Shown: positions 1-13,110, counted from the stretch's first letter. The stretch: 64,000 nucleotides of DNA from Owenia fusiformis (GCA_903813345.2 CAIIXF020000003.1:33162159-33226158); one strand, 5' to 3'. Numbers and translations are program-made. Notes: generated from the letters alone by a model not told the origin.

Positions 1-72
1 TCCCAAAGTGTAGATCAGTTTAAAGGGAGACTAGACAAATTTTGGCAAAATTATCACTATGATATAGTTTAA
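1..72 (+). pseudogene. LINE reverse transcriptase C-terminal tail (fragment 1)
   Basis: Frame 1 reads 23 residues to a stop and includes SVDQFKGRLDKFW, the pattern that typically closes the ORF of animal non-LTR retrotransposons (hydrophobic-x-x-FK-x-x-LD-x-FW). It is cut by the window edge, so the rest of the element cannot be seen. Confidence 0.6.
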
Positions 73-119
73 TACCTATTACATACTTTTAAACTAAGAT
101 CTGAGCAACTACAGGACTT

Positions 120-488
120 TTGAAGACCTATCAGCTCAGATTTATAACACAAGATTACAGACAAACCAGCAGCCCTACCACCATGCTGAGGAATCTGCAG
201 CTGCCACCACTACAAGACAGACGTAATTTGACAAGAGTAGTCATGCTTCACAAGATAGTCCACCATAAGGTAGCCATTCCACCAGCGGCATACCTCGAGC
301 TAGTAGGATCTGTGACCAGGGGTCACAACCTACGCTACCTTGTCCCATCCTCAAGAGTAGATTTACATCTTTACTCATTTTTCCCTGCAACCATACGACT
401 ATGGAACCTTCTTCCAGCAAATGTAGCCATGATCGATTCCCTGGACATTTTTAAGAAGGAGGCAGGGAGTGTGATGCTTTCGTACTAA
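120..488 (+). pseudogene. LINE reverse transcriptase C-terminal tail (fragment 2)
   Basis: This is an open stretch of about 122 codons. It contains RFITQDYRQTSS, LQDRRNLTRVVMLHKI and FFPATIRLWNLLPANV, the conserved order (aRfvtxdYxxtsS, LxxRRxxxRl, FFPxTIxxWNxLP) of the region after the RT domain in CR1/Jockey-like LINEs. The palm domain with the YADD box is absent, so this is a 5'-truncated copy. It lies 48 bp after fragment 1, which ends at an equivalent point, so two truncated insertions or a tandem pair are stacked here. Confidence 0.7.
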
Positions 489-605
489 GTGATGACGATT
501 TTAAAACGATTTTAGACATTTTAATGCACACTCACACTACAATTGTATATACACCGCACGCAAGCACACATAGTACGAAATATCCTAAAGAGGAGTCTGT
601 ACTTT

Positions 606-646
606 AATAGAAGAAGAAGAAGAACCTGATGATGATGATGATGATT
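606..646. repeat. (GAA)n/(GAT)n microsatellite
   Basis: A short run of GAA units passes into GAT units just downstream of the LINE tail. Simple-sequence tails are common at LINE 3' ends, so it may belong to fragment 2. Confidence 0.6.
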
Positions 647-2641
647 CTGCAATTTGATTGGAAATGATGCAGGAGATGACGTAATGGGGAATCCCCGAAT
701 ACAATAAAATATGAAAGAATTATGGGAGCTACTCACTTCTTCTGGTGTTCCCAAGTTGACAGGCCTGATGGTGGTCATTCTTCTGAATATGAGTAAGGGG
801 GGGGTTACTTGAGTCTCTAGCTTAGAGAAGGGTTTTGACCTAAGTAAGGAGGGTGTTAAAGATATTAAATCATCTTGATCTCAATATGAAATAAACTAAT
901 AATAAGATTATGCCACCTTACCTCATATGACGAATATGCTACATTTACTCGAGGACCATCCATTTGAAAAACCCGGAATTAGAACTTTTCAACTGGATTT
1001 TGACAGTAAACTTATTCATCGTTTTCTACATCGATTCTATGCCTAATGTCGCTACTATTCATGATAAATCGATTCTTTCATATGTCATGTTGCATCCTAC
1101 ATTAGTCTGGCCTTTGCAATTGCAGTATGTATGGAATAATTCCCAGATAATTATAAGTTGCGCCTGCCTCTTCCCGGCACATGTGTTGCTCGCGATGCAT
1201 CTTGGGAAACTGCTGAGGTCAAGGTCGTTAAAAATTTTGTACTTTTTGCTGCCGGTCAGTTTTAGGTAAGTTATACTATTTTACTGATACTTTGCACGAT
1301 TTAATATATCGTATATTAATTTGTATATATGTTTGAAGTTTGATAACTTCTCTGGAAATCCAAAATGTTCCAAATAGCCCTCAGAGCAGAGAAACTTTGA
1401 TCTTGTAAAAAATTCAAATGGAATTTTTCCACGTTTCCAATGGAATTCCATGCATATTTCATTTCAGTAGTTTCACTATGGTTACCTATTCAGCCAAGCT
1501 TTCATAAATTTCCACTTTTCCATATTTTACCACATTTGAATAGAATAGGCCAGATTTTACTTGAGGTACTAAAGACATTGTATGCCATTCTATCAAACAG
1601 TGGCAAGAATCAGATTGCAAGGTCAGCAACATCTCAATACCACGCCTACCCCGATGTGTAGTTGTTCAGAGGTGTGGTTCAGCCCTAAGTTATTGGTTAT
1701 TGTAACATATTGAAGCGTAACATGGAATCTTACGTTCTGATGGTAATTCTTCTCGAAATCTGAAGTTTTATTCAGCATACTTCATCTATACATAGGTACA
1801 TGTATAAGATATATGTCTAATGACATCCTCGCAAAATGCTATGCATCAAAATTAAAGTAATCCCTTCCTAATAACAATGGGACCATTATAACACTTCAAA
1901 TAGATAATAGTACATGTACATTCAAAATTTAAAGCAGCAGTATGAACTGCCGAGTCGTATCCAGTGATCCTGGGCCTATCATATTTAATGAAAGCTATGA
2001 ATATGTTATAGCCTTTAAAAATGTATCTATTTTCCATGTATGCAACTAGAATGTGTGCACATACCTTTATCTATTGATAGTGGCAAAAGAAAATCCTCAA
2101 ATTCTTCGTCTTCTCCTTCGTCTCCGCCATTTTTTATCAAACCGGAATCTTGTTCTCTAACGCCTGCGCAATGTTTTTTCACTTTTATTTCAGATTACGT
2201 TTTAGATGCTATTAATTCAACTTTTAATGCTTTCTAATAATCATCAAGTGATTTCTATAAGAAACGTTTTCATAAAAAGACTCACACTATCAGTGATTTT
2301 ATGGACTCGAGCAGCCAGAAAAATAGGTTTCAATTTCACCCGCTAGGTGTTTCGATGTTGACTTGGAAAGAATTTGAAAAATCTATAAGTGGGACTCCTT
2401 GTATAGAATTATGGATTCTAAACAATTTATCAGTTCTACTGGTTGATTAATATTGCCATATGCATACATTTTAATAAAATACGAATAAGGAAGAAGATGT
2501 TAGACCAAACTTCGCCCCGATAGCTCAGAAAAGGTAAAATTTATCAAAAATTTTTTCTTTCCACAGTCCTTTTAGCCGCTTTAAGTAACAGAAATAATAG
2601 CAGAGCCATTTAGAATAAAATGTATACATGTATAACCAAAC
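647..2641. other. Gene-free AT-rich stretch
   Basis: Only short unsupported open frames are present. A Ser/Pro-rich frame at 2040-2237 has no recognisable domain. No splice-supported coding signal was found. Confidence 0.5.
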
Positions 2642-2674
2642 CATGGGCTTTCAACTTTCTCTTGAAGGCCCATG
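2642..2674. repeat. CATGGGCTTTC hairpin, copy 1
   Basis: Arms of 13 nt (CATGGGCTTTCAA and TTGAAGGCCCATG) pair with one G-T wobble around a 7-nt loop. Related hairpins lie at 2988-3013 and 62350-62375. Confidence 0.7.
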
Positions 2675-2987
2675 ATATAACAATGTACCAGTTGGAGCAA
2701 GGCATAAATTGTTTATTCCCAAGTAGCTCAAAATGATGTGAGTGTTGGAGGGGAATCAGAGAGTGGGTGCCTCTCTCTGATACTCACATAAACATATGAT
2801 GCTTTAAAAGTAAGTTGCCCCCATCCATTTCTGAAATCCTAAATAGGGAAATATTGATGGCATCGGCTTGATGATATATCTTTTTTCAGTAGAACATCAT
2901 TTACCGTTTAGTAGTTCATGGACTTTCAAGAAACCGCATTCACAAAAATCACATTTGTATCTTGCATTACATTTATGTTATTGTAGT

Positions 2988-3013
2988 CATGGGCTTTCTC
3001 TTGAAAGCCCATG
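2988..3013. repeat. CATGGGCTTTC hairpin, copy 2
   Basis: This is a perfect 11-bp stem (CATGGGCTTTC and GAAAGCCCATG) with a TCTT loop, from the same family as copy 1. Confidence 0.8.
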
Positions 3014-3572
3014 TTGTAGTTCATAGTTACTTCCCAGCATGTGATTTGCATCATTGAATTTCCACGCATTTTAGTCATGGAAGATATTAAGTATAACTTT
3101 TAGTGTAATAATTACCGTTTCATTGAACTAGTTGGTCAACATTCAACGTTACTATGTGAGGGAAAAACTTTTAAAAAAATGTTTCAAAAACTTCATTTGG
3201 TTGGAAAGGAGGAAGTTTTAAAGGACATATATAAATCAAGAACACGTCAGCTAACTGACAGAAAAGTCATGGAATATTTTCAACTCATACTTTCCTAAGA
3301 TAGATTTAAAACAGTCAAAAAATTAAACCTGATCAATTTTGAAGAATTTCCTTTGAACTTTGAGCAAAACATGAAGAACACTAAAGAAAAAGTCTTCAGA
3401 GTATTCAATGTGAAATAAATACTTTCAAAATCTATTGAATTCTATTGAATTCTCTTGCTCAGAGATAGCATAATGTTGAAATTGATGTAGAAAGGAGATC
3501 ATTCTTTAAAACTCATATTCTTCCTTGAAAAAGGTATTTATTAATAATTTGCTTTAAGGTGGTACAGTGCTA

Positions 3573-4287
3573 CAGGGTGAGCCAAAAAAGGTCACCTAAC
3601 AAATGTTAATAACTCCAGTATGGATTCAAAATCATATTTGGCACAATTGAACCTTGTTCAATGTTCTTTCATTTTATATATTCCATAGGTTCAATTAAAG
3701 CAGATATGAAATGGTATTTTTAACCTAAAGGAATCAACATTATTTTTTGATGAATGTATTTTGACATGTTTTCTCATCAGTAATGTGAAAACTATTTCAC
3801 TCTAACGATCGTTATAGCAATATTCGAATTGGTTGTGACGTTATTGGCCCCCACGTGATATCTCACTGATCCCCACGTGGCCCGTTTTGGTCCATTAGAT
3901 CATGACGTCATAATGCCAAAATGTTTTGTTATTTGTTTACACAGCAATCCTATGGTTGCTGTGACATTGTGATTACTATGGAACCAATAAACCAAAGCTA
4001 TATTTTGTATATGACGTTACTAATCATGTGGGGGCCAATTTGATTGATCAGTTAGTTTTATTTCGTTATCTATGACCATTAGCAGTTATCTAACATTTAT
4101 TTTATAATGGCTATCGCAAGAACTCTACGTTGGGCTTATATTAGAAAAAAACACATTTTTGTAGCTGCAAGTTGAGAAAAGCTATTTCAGTTGTCCTTTA
4201 AGTTTTTGAAATATATTTTAAACCTATGCTGGATGACCAAGTTATTAGCATTTGTTTTGGTTACCTTTTTTTACCAGGCTCATCCTG
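3573..4287. mobile_element. TA-flanked non-autonomous DNA transposon (Tc1/mariner-type ends)
   Basis: The ends are inverted: CAGGGTGAGCC on the left and GGCTCATCCTG on the right, each flanked by TA. Similarity continues inward (CCAAAAAAGGTCACC versus GGTTACCTTTTTT). TA flanks and CAGGGTG-type ends suit Tc1/mariner MITEs. No transposase ORF is present in the 715 bp. Other CAGGGTG ends occur at 25-26.5 kb. Confidence 0.65.
3844..4038. mobile_element. Inverted-repeat MITE nested in the 3.6-4.3 kb element
   Basis: TTGGCCCCCACGTGAT at 3844-3859 is matched in reverse complement by ATCATGTGGGGGCCAA at 4023-4038 with one mismatch, enclosing about 160 bp with TGACGTCA-like palindromes. No clear target duplication was identified. 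Confidence 0.5.
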
Positions 4288-5574
4288 TACACCGATTTTC
4301 AATCTCACCAAGAAAGCCATCTATAAAATGATTTAAAGTTCCATTTACATATTCACATGCTCTTCTTACTGTCAGAGGTTCTTGCAATAATACTACCCCC
4401 CCCCCCATTTAAAGTTTTATTGAATTGCAGCGTGTGGATTTATATATCTTGTTGGACAAAATGTTAGTACATGTACAAATGCACGCACCTTCGGGTTGTG
4501 CTTTACGACATACTGTCCAACTCGTGCTGGATTTCACCATATTGAATGGCATATCATTATTTATTTCCTAAATAAATTATGGCAAATTTCATGAGAGATG
4601 AATGGCCACGGTGTTGGTTAGATGCTACATTAGCCTTTCGAGAAATGTTTCTTTGTTGAGAGAAAGACTATTTGAATCATAACTCATAGTTTTTCCTACC
4701 CTTTCCAACCGGTCAACTTCGCTTTGTATAAAAGAGCTTTTGTTTGTATTTTCATGGTGTCACTTATCTTTAATGACATTGATTTAATGAAATTAATATT
4801 CCAGCTGAGATTAACCAAAAACATTCAAATTTTTGATACGTCCTTTTGAGTTTATAAACATATGCAAAACCTTACCTGAAATTTTAAGTCGGTGCTAAAA
4901 TCACTGATTTTCATTAGGCTGATATCAACGATGCAGTAATTAAAACTATGACTTCACGATGTAGCAAGCTTCCACCAAGCTGTTGCTACCAGATTTGGTC
5001 CAATGGAATACCCTTTCATGAAATTATACATATTTTGAATTAAAAATAGACAAATCGTACGATATAAGCTATGAAACGTGTAAAATACTTGTATTACATG
5101 CAGTTATGGGGAATATGTTCCAAAAACAATTAATATTCGATGCATGTGTAAAAAATAGCAAAAAAGATATTTTTGATGATTAGTGAAATATTTTTGCCTG
5201 GTAATCTAATATTGTTTTAGTTTTATCTATTCAATCCTTGATTACAGGTGTGACACAAGGTAATTATTTCTATTGTTTGCTCCGTAGATTTCAACATTGA
5301 TAAATTCAATGCTCTCGTCACAAATAAGCCATTGTTGATGGTTTTTTATCACAGAGTTCGAAAAAGTCATTGTTTGTTAGACTACAGATTTAGGATCATT
5401 GCGTGTTTAGTGTATGCTAATTATTTGTGTATATTTTGATTGAAGAGAATTAGAATGGTACATGTACAGTGAAATACCCTTTTTAATCAGGAATGTTGAT
5501 AAATACAAGTTATAAAACAGCAAAACCTGTGTAAGCAGAATACCTTTTGTACATCTAAAAGGTAACCAGCCAAC
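4288..5574. other. Gene-free AT-rich stretch with an 11-C run
   Basis: A run of eleven C lies at 4396-4406. Nothing else supports a gene or element. Confidence 0.5.
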
Positions 5575-5672
5575 TCATCCCCTAGACAACTCATCACCCA
5601 GACAACTCATCCCCTGGACAACTCATCTCCTGGACAACTCTTCTCCTGGACAACTCATCCCCTGGATGATTT
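5575..5672. repeat. 16-bp minisatellite
   Basis: Six imperfect copies of ACAACTCATCCCCTGG are present. The unit is C-rich on this strand in an otherwise AT-rich setting. Confidence 0.8.
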
Positions 5673-5802
5673 TTCACAGCATTAACAGATGAAGTTACTA
5701 AAGTTCATGTATTAAAGTTGTGCAGAAAGTAAACTTTATTTTTTTTGTCATGAATATTGAATCATGTAATAGAAGGACAAGAGATGAGTTAACTTTGAGA
5801 TC

Positions 5803-5911
5803 TTTCTGAAGTATAGCTTTATTATACTCAAATGAAGGCAATTTAGAGTAGATTGCAAATATTGTATCATTTTTGTAATTTGGGCTTCGTAAAATTCAAA
5901 ATGGGTGCCTA
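5803..5911 (+). repeat. Direct repeat flanking the 2.6 kb inverted-repeat element, left copy
   Basis: It matches 8535-8643 in the same orientation at roughly 70% by eye (shared TTATACTCAAA core and a common GTGCC/GGCTGCC end). The pair brackets the element at 5942-8533. Confidence 0.5.
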
Positions 5912-5941
5912 ATGTGAGATTTCGCAACAATTTTCTAATCA

Positions 5942-8533
5942 CCCTTAAGAAAAAACGCTTGTTTTCTCCTCATGTGGTTAAAAGATGACCTTTTTTAACC
6001 ACATTTTTACCACTCAAGATATGTAAAAGTGTGGTTGTGGTCACCTGTTTTGACACTCCTAAAAGTGTGGACCCCACTGGTATTTCTTCCACAGTTCCAA
6101 GAAATATCTCTCCATAGTTTCTCCTCATAATGAGAAAGTGTGGTCAAGGTGTTACCAAAACGATGGAAGAGCAGGACATTCACCTTAATATGATTTAAGG
6201 TTACCATATTATTTATAGGGGTTAAAAGGGTTAATGCTTGTTAAATATATTTTTGGATTTACTGTACATGATATTCTGGTATCTAAATTGTTTCATGCAT
6301 CTTTTTCATCATCAAACAAATATTTTATTAAACATATGTGACACAAATGAGAATGTTGTATGATTGAAGCATGACTTATTAGTCTCAATTATTATTGATT
6401 TATTGGTGTATATTTTAATCATCAAACTAAATGTCTAAATATAGGACCAAATATCTGGGAAACAAAATCAAAATCAACCTTAATTTTTATTCACTATCAA
6501 AGAGGATGATGTTTGAATATGACAATTCACCGTTCATTGAAGGCTGTATGCACCTTTCACCTGATTGTGACCAATGACAATTCTGCAGTAAATTTTGTGA
6601 AACATATAAAAAGTGTAAGCATTGGAGATTAATAACAGTAAATAAAAAAATGAGCATTTGCTATTCATACCAAGGTTAAGATTGAGTCTATTGCCAGGTA
6701 GGATGGGTTGTTCTATTATGAGAAATCTAACAATTTTAAGCAGTGTAAAAACTAAATTGAATTAAAAGAATTCCATTATATATAAAAACCACTGACCATA
6801 CGATTCAAAGGTGTGGGTCGGGTGTGGTAAAAGTGTGGTTTGGAGATGGTATAAGAGCAGTACAGGTATGGGTGATGTGCAGTATGAATAAAAAGTGTGG
6901 ACTAAAAGTGTGGGGAAAGTGTGGTCTTTAAGTCAACAAACCAAAAATTGTTTACATAAGTTATAACAACAATGTTTAGTTCCACAGCTAGGACAAAATG
7001 AGTTTATTATTCAGATCTGGATCAGATATAGATTTGATGAAAATTAGCATCCAAGATCAATCATTATACTTATAATTATTTATCATGTAATTAATTATTA
7101 TCAAATAATTATTAATGATACTGAAAAAGAGACACATTGAAGTGACGAGTCTGGACTGAACATACAGAGGCAATCAGAACATGCCACCTAGATAGATATC
7201 ACATTTTAGTACATTTTTAAGCACAAAATGTACAGAAAAGTATCATTTAGATGGATTGAATTATCAGTTAAAACTCCTTACAAATCTGAAATATGGTCCC
7301 CAAGCACAATAATGTACATTGCAAATGTTTACAATAAGGCAAAGTTATGTTAGACCTTCACTGAAAATAGAAGAAAAATACACTTCGATCAATTAACGAA
7401 AAAAGGATCACATGATTATGAATATAAATATCTCCCACAAAATGCATCAAGTTGTTTTGTTGCTATAGAACAACAAACTATCAACCTTTGGTATCAACTT
7501 AAACTGTGTTTTTCAGAATCTCATAGTTTTTACTAAAACTGCTTTTAATAATCTGTCCATATAACTGTAGCCTTAAGGCTTAGGGTGATTAAGTACAAAA
7601 TATGTCATGGAAAATATACTGATATTAATGGTTAAATAAAAATCACATTGCTGGGTTTCCTCATTTGCAAGAATATAAGGTTTTTGAAAAGATATTTAGG
7701 ACTTAATTTTTCTACAAAGTACATTCTGGAATGTGTAATAACAAGTTAACTGACTCATTGAGCTATTGTTTTTATAAACATATCAGCAACATCCTTTTCT
7801 TATTTAATCATTAGATTTAGACTCTTGATTAGAATTATAATCTCATTATTAAAATTAACATTGATATAATTCAAATAAATTCACTAACTACAGGTATTAC
7901 TTTAATTCTTGTGACTCTTCAAGTCTTTGATGTCTAAGAAATAATAAAATCATGTCTGGACTATATTTTAACATATTGATTACATGTATTTGTATCCTTT
8001 TAATACAGCAGACACATCCTGTTATTCTTTAATATTAGTCTCATAATAAGATTAGTCAGTTCAGTCAAAATAAACTTCAGTTTAGAATTACTAATTTTAA
8101 ATACTTTGTTTTATATTCATGCAAACTTCTGATCTACCTAAATAGAAAAGTCGAGCATCAATCCCGGGAGCATCATTCATTTACAGGTATAGCACTGGCT
8201 TATCATGTTCGGTATATCCTAAAATATTTTATGGCAACCATTAACCCTTTTTACCCCTATTAACAATATGGTAATCTTAAATCATATCAATGTGAATGTC
8301 CTGCTTCTCCATAGTTTCATGAACACCTTAACCACACTTTTTCATTATGAGGAGAAACTATGGGGAGATATTTCTTGGAACTGTGGAAGAAATACCAGTG
8401 GGGTCCACACTTTTAGGAGTGTCAAAACAGGTGACCACAACCACACTTTTACATATCTTGAGTGGTAAAAATGTGGTTAAAAAAGGTCATCTTTTAACCA
8501 CATGAGGAGAAAACAAGCGTTTTTTCTTAAGGG
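5942..8533. mobile_element. Non-autonomous DNA element with ~294-bp terminal inverted repeats
   Basis: The left arm 5942-6235 and right arm 8239-8533 are reverse complements with few mismatches. A 66-codon frame in each arm reads nearly the same peptide. The outer ends are CCCTTAAGAAAAAACG and its complement, so TTAA sits symmetrically three bases in. The central 2 kb is AT-rich, lacks a transposase ORF, and has GTGTGG clusters near 6810-6930. No target duplication is obvious. It is a long-TIR MITE or foldback element of unassigned superfamily. Confidence 0.75.
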
Positions 8534-8534
8534 C

Positions 8535-8643
8535 TCTTCAAAGTATGGCTGTATTATACTCAAATTGAAGGAAGTTTAGGGTATATCAAAACTATGGTAT
8601 TGTTTTTCTGATTTGTGCCTTAGAAAATTTAAATTGGCTGCCA
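8535..8643 (+). repeat. Direct repeat flanking the 2.6 kb element, right copy
   Basis: This is the partner of 5803-5911. The two copies could be a pre-existing tandem duplication into which the element inserted. Confidence 0.5.
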
Positions 8644-9756
8644 ACAGGAATTTCAAAAAGTCAATTAGTCATGTGACTCTTGAGAAGTGTTCTACTTAGG
8701 AAGTGTTCTATTTACAGAGGTATTCTACTAAATATACATCTTTTATTTTGCTACATGTCCTTGTGTTTCTGCTTTGTCCAATGTGAAACAGGGAGTAGAA
8801 TCATGAATCTCTTTGTACAGTTTTCACTTAAGTCATCAGACAGCCAAGCATTGATATCAGAATTAGTCATTGTTCAAGTCTAACCTTTTCCTTTGCCATC
8901 TAAATTCATTGCTCAACCAACTGTTGTAATTTGAAAATTGTCTATGTCAGAAGGAATCCTACATTTTTACGATTCACTAATACCATCTTAAGATTGTGCA
9001 ACCTTTGCCTACATTCTGAAAAAATAGTTTTTCTTCATTAAGGTCATTAAGGGCCTGAGAAACAGTTAATTAATCTGGAAACATCAGTTATAACTGATTG
9101 CAGCTACAAAAATAGATCAGCCTACTAGGCCTTGAGGTGATCTAGTCAGTTTATATTATAACTCTTACTTGTTAAAGCTATTGCCTTTTTCTGCCCTTCA
9201 TCTCACTTATTAAAGCTATACCCTTTTTCTTAGTCTTGCATTGAGCCTCTAGAGTCCCCTGATCTACTTCACCCAGAGTATGTTTCCCGTAGAGCATCAG
9301 TATATTGCTCTAATCTGTATGCAGGGTAGACTCTATTAATATATTAAAAAGTGCAATTAGTCATTTTAATTTATTCAGAATAAAGCTGTTCATTTGTTAT
9401 TTAATGTTTGCTTAAGACACAATTGCACTAACAGCTGACATTGGCCACCTTTTTGATAGTATAATAGTCGTAAAATAGTAAGCTATCTTTTAATCATTGG
9501 GTCGAAGATTCAATTCTATACTTCAGTGGAATTATTGACAAGAGAGACATCTATTTTAGTAATGAAAATCTGAAAACTCATGTATTGCATGAAAACACAA
9601 TTAGGTATGTTCCATATCTTCGCAAATAGTAAAACACATTTTATAAGGACATTAAAATCCAAATGCTACTGGGACCAGCCTTAAATGCTAGGATTGGCAT
9701 CTGATTATTTCAAGTTTTTTAAACATGATGAAAAATAAAAATGGGGCTATTAAAAA
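8644..9756. other. Gene-free AT-rich stretch
   Basis: A 67-codon frame at 8680-8883 has no recognisable domain. Nothing else was seen. Confidence 0.45.
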
Positions 9757-9975
9757 GTGTTCACATTGAGAGGTGTTCAGATTAGAGAGGTGTTCACATT
9801 GAGAGGTGTTCAGATTAGAGAGGTGTTCACATTGAGAGGTGTTCACATTGAGAAGTGTTCAGATTAGAGAGGTGTTCAGATTAGAGAGGTGTTTACATTG
9901 AGAGGTGTTTACATTGAGAGGTGTTTACATTGAGATGTGTTCACATTGAGAGGTGTTCAGATTGAGAGGTGTTTT
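9757..9975. repeat. 17-bp minisatellite with two alternating unit types
   Basis: About 13 units of AGGTGTTCA followed by either CATTGAG or GATTAGAG alternate, and a late subset has GTTTACATTGAG. Confidence 0.85.
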
Positions 9976-10689
9976 AATGTCACTCTTTGAAATGAACCCG
10001 TACCAGAAAAGAAGTAACATTGACATATCCAAAACCATGTAGACATGTAAAATCAAGACGGACTCTAGTCAAAGCCATATACAGTTGTATTGCAATGACA
10101 CAATCATTTGCTAGTTATCTTCGTAATTCTCTACTTGATTTTGGGCTTATAGTACCTTGTAATATTAGATAATGTTGCTATACTGATTAGGGGTTTACTT
10201 AAATATCAATGAATCATTTTGGCAGCTGAGAAAGTAATTTCATTTAGAATATATTTTTATTAAGGTAATCCCATTTTTATTTAGCGAAGGGAAGCATTGA
10301 AATATATATAGTACTAATATAGTGATTAACACTCATTAAGAATTTAAGATCCATCTCAAGGAAGCAGGAGATTCTAGATTCCAAACCAATCTAAACATAT
10401 TTTACAAATCTAGTCATTAAAAATGTTGATAAACATAGTTGAATTGTAAAATGACAAGTGTATTAAATATGTATTTTTCAAATGTACATTAACGCACATT
10501 TGATACACATGTATGTTCATGTAGTTAATTAAGAATCAGCCTGTCTCTATAAAATACTATTAACCTTGGGGTTAATTAAGCACTGCCATCAGTATGTAAT
10601 TGAGTATATTAAACCCTGATAAGTGATAAGGTCTCATTAATTTACCTGTCAAAAATATTAACTTTAGAATATCAAAATTACTTTTTGTG

Positions 10690-11120
10690 TATGGTTTCTA
10701 TCTGAGTCTAAGGCCATGAATTCTAAATTGTTTTTCCTAGATATCTCCTAAATTACCCAAAAACATTTGTGGAAGATGTCACATTTGTAGAAGGTGATAT
10801 TCATGAAATGTGACTTTTGGAGAATGTGACATTGTGAATAGTTACAGTTGTAAAATGTCAACTTTGTGGTGAAAGTCAACTTTGTGGTGAAAGTCAACTC
10901 TGTGGTGAAAGTCAACTTTGTGGTGAAAGCTGGTGAAAGTTGACATTTGTAGAATGTGACATTTGGAAATGTGACTTTTTGAGAAGGTGACATTTATTCA
11001 TGATGATATATGTGGATTTAATTTTGTGAAAAGTGATATTTGTGGAATGTGACATGTGTATCATGTGAAATTTGTAAAAGGTGACATTACTTAAGATGAC
11101 ATTTGTGAAAAGTGATATAT
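10690..11120. repeat. Degenerate GTGACATTTGTGG repeat with an 18-bp core array
   Basis: Diverged copies of a GTGACATTTGTGGAA-like motif run through the interval. At about 10858-10935 there is a tight array of the 18-bp unit GGTGAAAGTCAACTTTGT (four to five copies). The 81-codon minus-strand frame here only translates this repeat. Confidence 0.7.
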
Positions 11121-12157
11121 TCTATCTACTTTGCAGTATCACCATTTGATAAGAACTAATCACTATGTATACAGGATTTACAAATATCAGATCCTTTACT
11201 CCAAAATAAATACTGTCAACATTTTGTCAATAGACAGTAAGTGCTGAAAGTATTACCCTAAATCATAAAATCAGATGCTCACACTTTTCTCTCACTTTTA
11301 CAAATGATTTTTCTTTTTTGATACGATATTTGGGATCTCAAATGGATCATTTATGACCTTTTATATTTATGAGTGATGAACATTGGTTGCTTATAGCATA
11401 GAAAATGAAGGGCCATCATTAATGACTAACTGTGATTTGGTACAGACTAGCTCAAAAAAAGTATCTATAATTTAAAGAGTCTAGATTGAGATGGGATCTT
11501 TTTCAGGGTTTGAGTATATACATGCACGTCGTACCTTGTTAATATTTCACTGCTACTGTAAATGTTAAGTTCAGTACAAAACACACATAAATGCCAGGGT
11601 AGATAAATTATATTGATGATACAAGTAGATGCCTCAAGTGGACAGTAGATGAATGAACTTGAATTTTGGGAGTTTTGAGATATAAAGAAAAATGGCCAGC
11701 TTCCCTCGGATTAACATTGAGCTACATAGTCCTATTAAGGTAAGGTACTGAGGGGGGGGGGGGGGGTGTAGGGGGTAGGGGGAATTCAGGGAAGCCATGC
11801 CAGTAAGAAGGGAGTTATGAAAGGGTTTGAATATCCAAAATTGTTAGATATGCTAATGTTGTTGTTATAATGTATTAGTAGCTGTACTTGAAATCATGTG
11901 GCTTGCTCTGTCAAACTTTTCATTATTTTACTTTCGAATGTTAAGAATTTCATTCTCTTATTGTTACTTTGGTCATAAATAATTGAATCAACAATTTTGA
12001 ACATTTGAAAGTTTTGGTTAATAAACCATTGGTGAATTATTTTACAATTAAACTCTACAGTGTTTAAATTCATGATAATTAGTATAACTATTTTACTTTC
12101 ATAAATACAAGAGCTTTTTTGTTTATTTACTTAAATTACACTTGGTTAGAATTGTTG
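11121..12157. other. Gene-free stretch with a long G tract
   Basis: A G run of about 15 followed by further G5 groups at 11752-11782 could form a G-quadruplex. No gene signal was found. Confidence 0.5.
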
Positions 12158-12230
12158 TTGATAGACGGACAGACAGACACATGAGTGGGCAGGTCCATGG
12201 GATTACATGTACCATGTGAGCGAACAAAAA
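12158..12230 (+). mobile_element. Truncated terminal fragment of the GCTCACATGG element family
   Basis: It shares ACGGACAGACAGAC followed by a CATGTGAGC terminus with the right end of the complete element at 34038-35772, but lacks the body. Confidence 0.5.
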
Positions 12231-12317
12231 GACACAAAGAAAGATGAAATAAAAAATACATCTAAAAAGACAATTTGTACCATTTTTGAATGCTCTGTTA
12301 CTTGCTTACATCAAGAA

Positions 12318-13110
12318 CCAAGGTGCCCAAATAAGTCCCTTAGATTAATAGTGCCCAAATAAGTCCCTAAATTAATAGTGCCCAAATAAGTCCCTTAAAT
12401 TAATAGTGCCCAAATAAGTCCCTTAAATTAATAATGGCCAAATAAGTCCCTTAGATTAATAGTGCCCAAATAAGTCCCTTAAATTAGTAGTGCCCAAATA
12501 AGTCCCTTAAATTAATAGTGCCCAAATAAGTCCCTTAAATTAATAATGCCCAAATAAGTCCCTTAAATTAATAGTGCCCAAATAAGTCCCTTAAATTAAA
12601 AGTGCCCAAATAAGTCCCTTAAATTAATAGTGCCCAAATAAGTCCCTTAACTTAATAATGCCCAAATAAGTCCCTTAAATTAATAGTGCCCAAATAAGTC
12701 CCTTAAATTAATAGTGCCCAAATAAGTCCCTTAAATTAATAATGCCCAAATAAGTCCCTTAAATTAATAGTGCCCAAATAAGTCCCTTAAATTAATAATG
12801 CCCAAATAAGTCCCTTAAATTAGTAGTGCCCAAATAAGTCCCTTAAATTAATAGTGCCCAAATAAGTCCCTTAAATTAATAATGCCCAAATAAGTCCCTT
12901 AAATTAGTAGTGCCCAAATAAGTCCCTTAAATTAATAGTGCCCAAATAAGTCCCTTAAATTAATAATGCCCAAATAAGTCCCTTAAATTAGTAGTGCCCA
13001 AATAAGTCCCTTAAATTAATAGTGCCCAAATAAGTCCCTTAAATTAATAATGCCCAAATAAAACCCTTAAATTAGTAGTGCCCAAATAAGTCCCTTAAAT
13101 TATTAGTGCC
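12318..13110. repeat. 28-bp minisatellite, about 28 copies, with a trimer higher-order pattern
   Basis: The unit is GTGCCCAAATAAGTCCCTTAA plus a variable 7-nt linker. In the distal half the linkers cycle (ATTAATA G / ATTAATA A / ATTAGTA G), giving an 84-bp repeat of three units. It is directly tandem with no unique spacers, so it is not a CRISPR array. Confidence 0.9.

Noticed and set aside
2040-2237. 65-codon Ser/Pro-rich frame
   Set aside because: No domain, splice or codon support; low complexity only.
12318-13110. Possible CRISPR array (28-bp repeat)
   Set aside because: Units are directly tandem with no unique spacers, and the DNA is from an animal genome.
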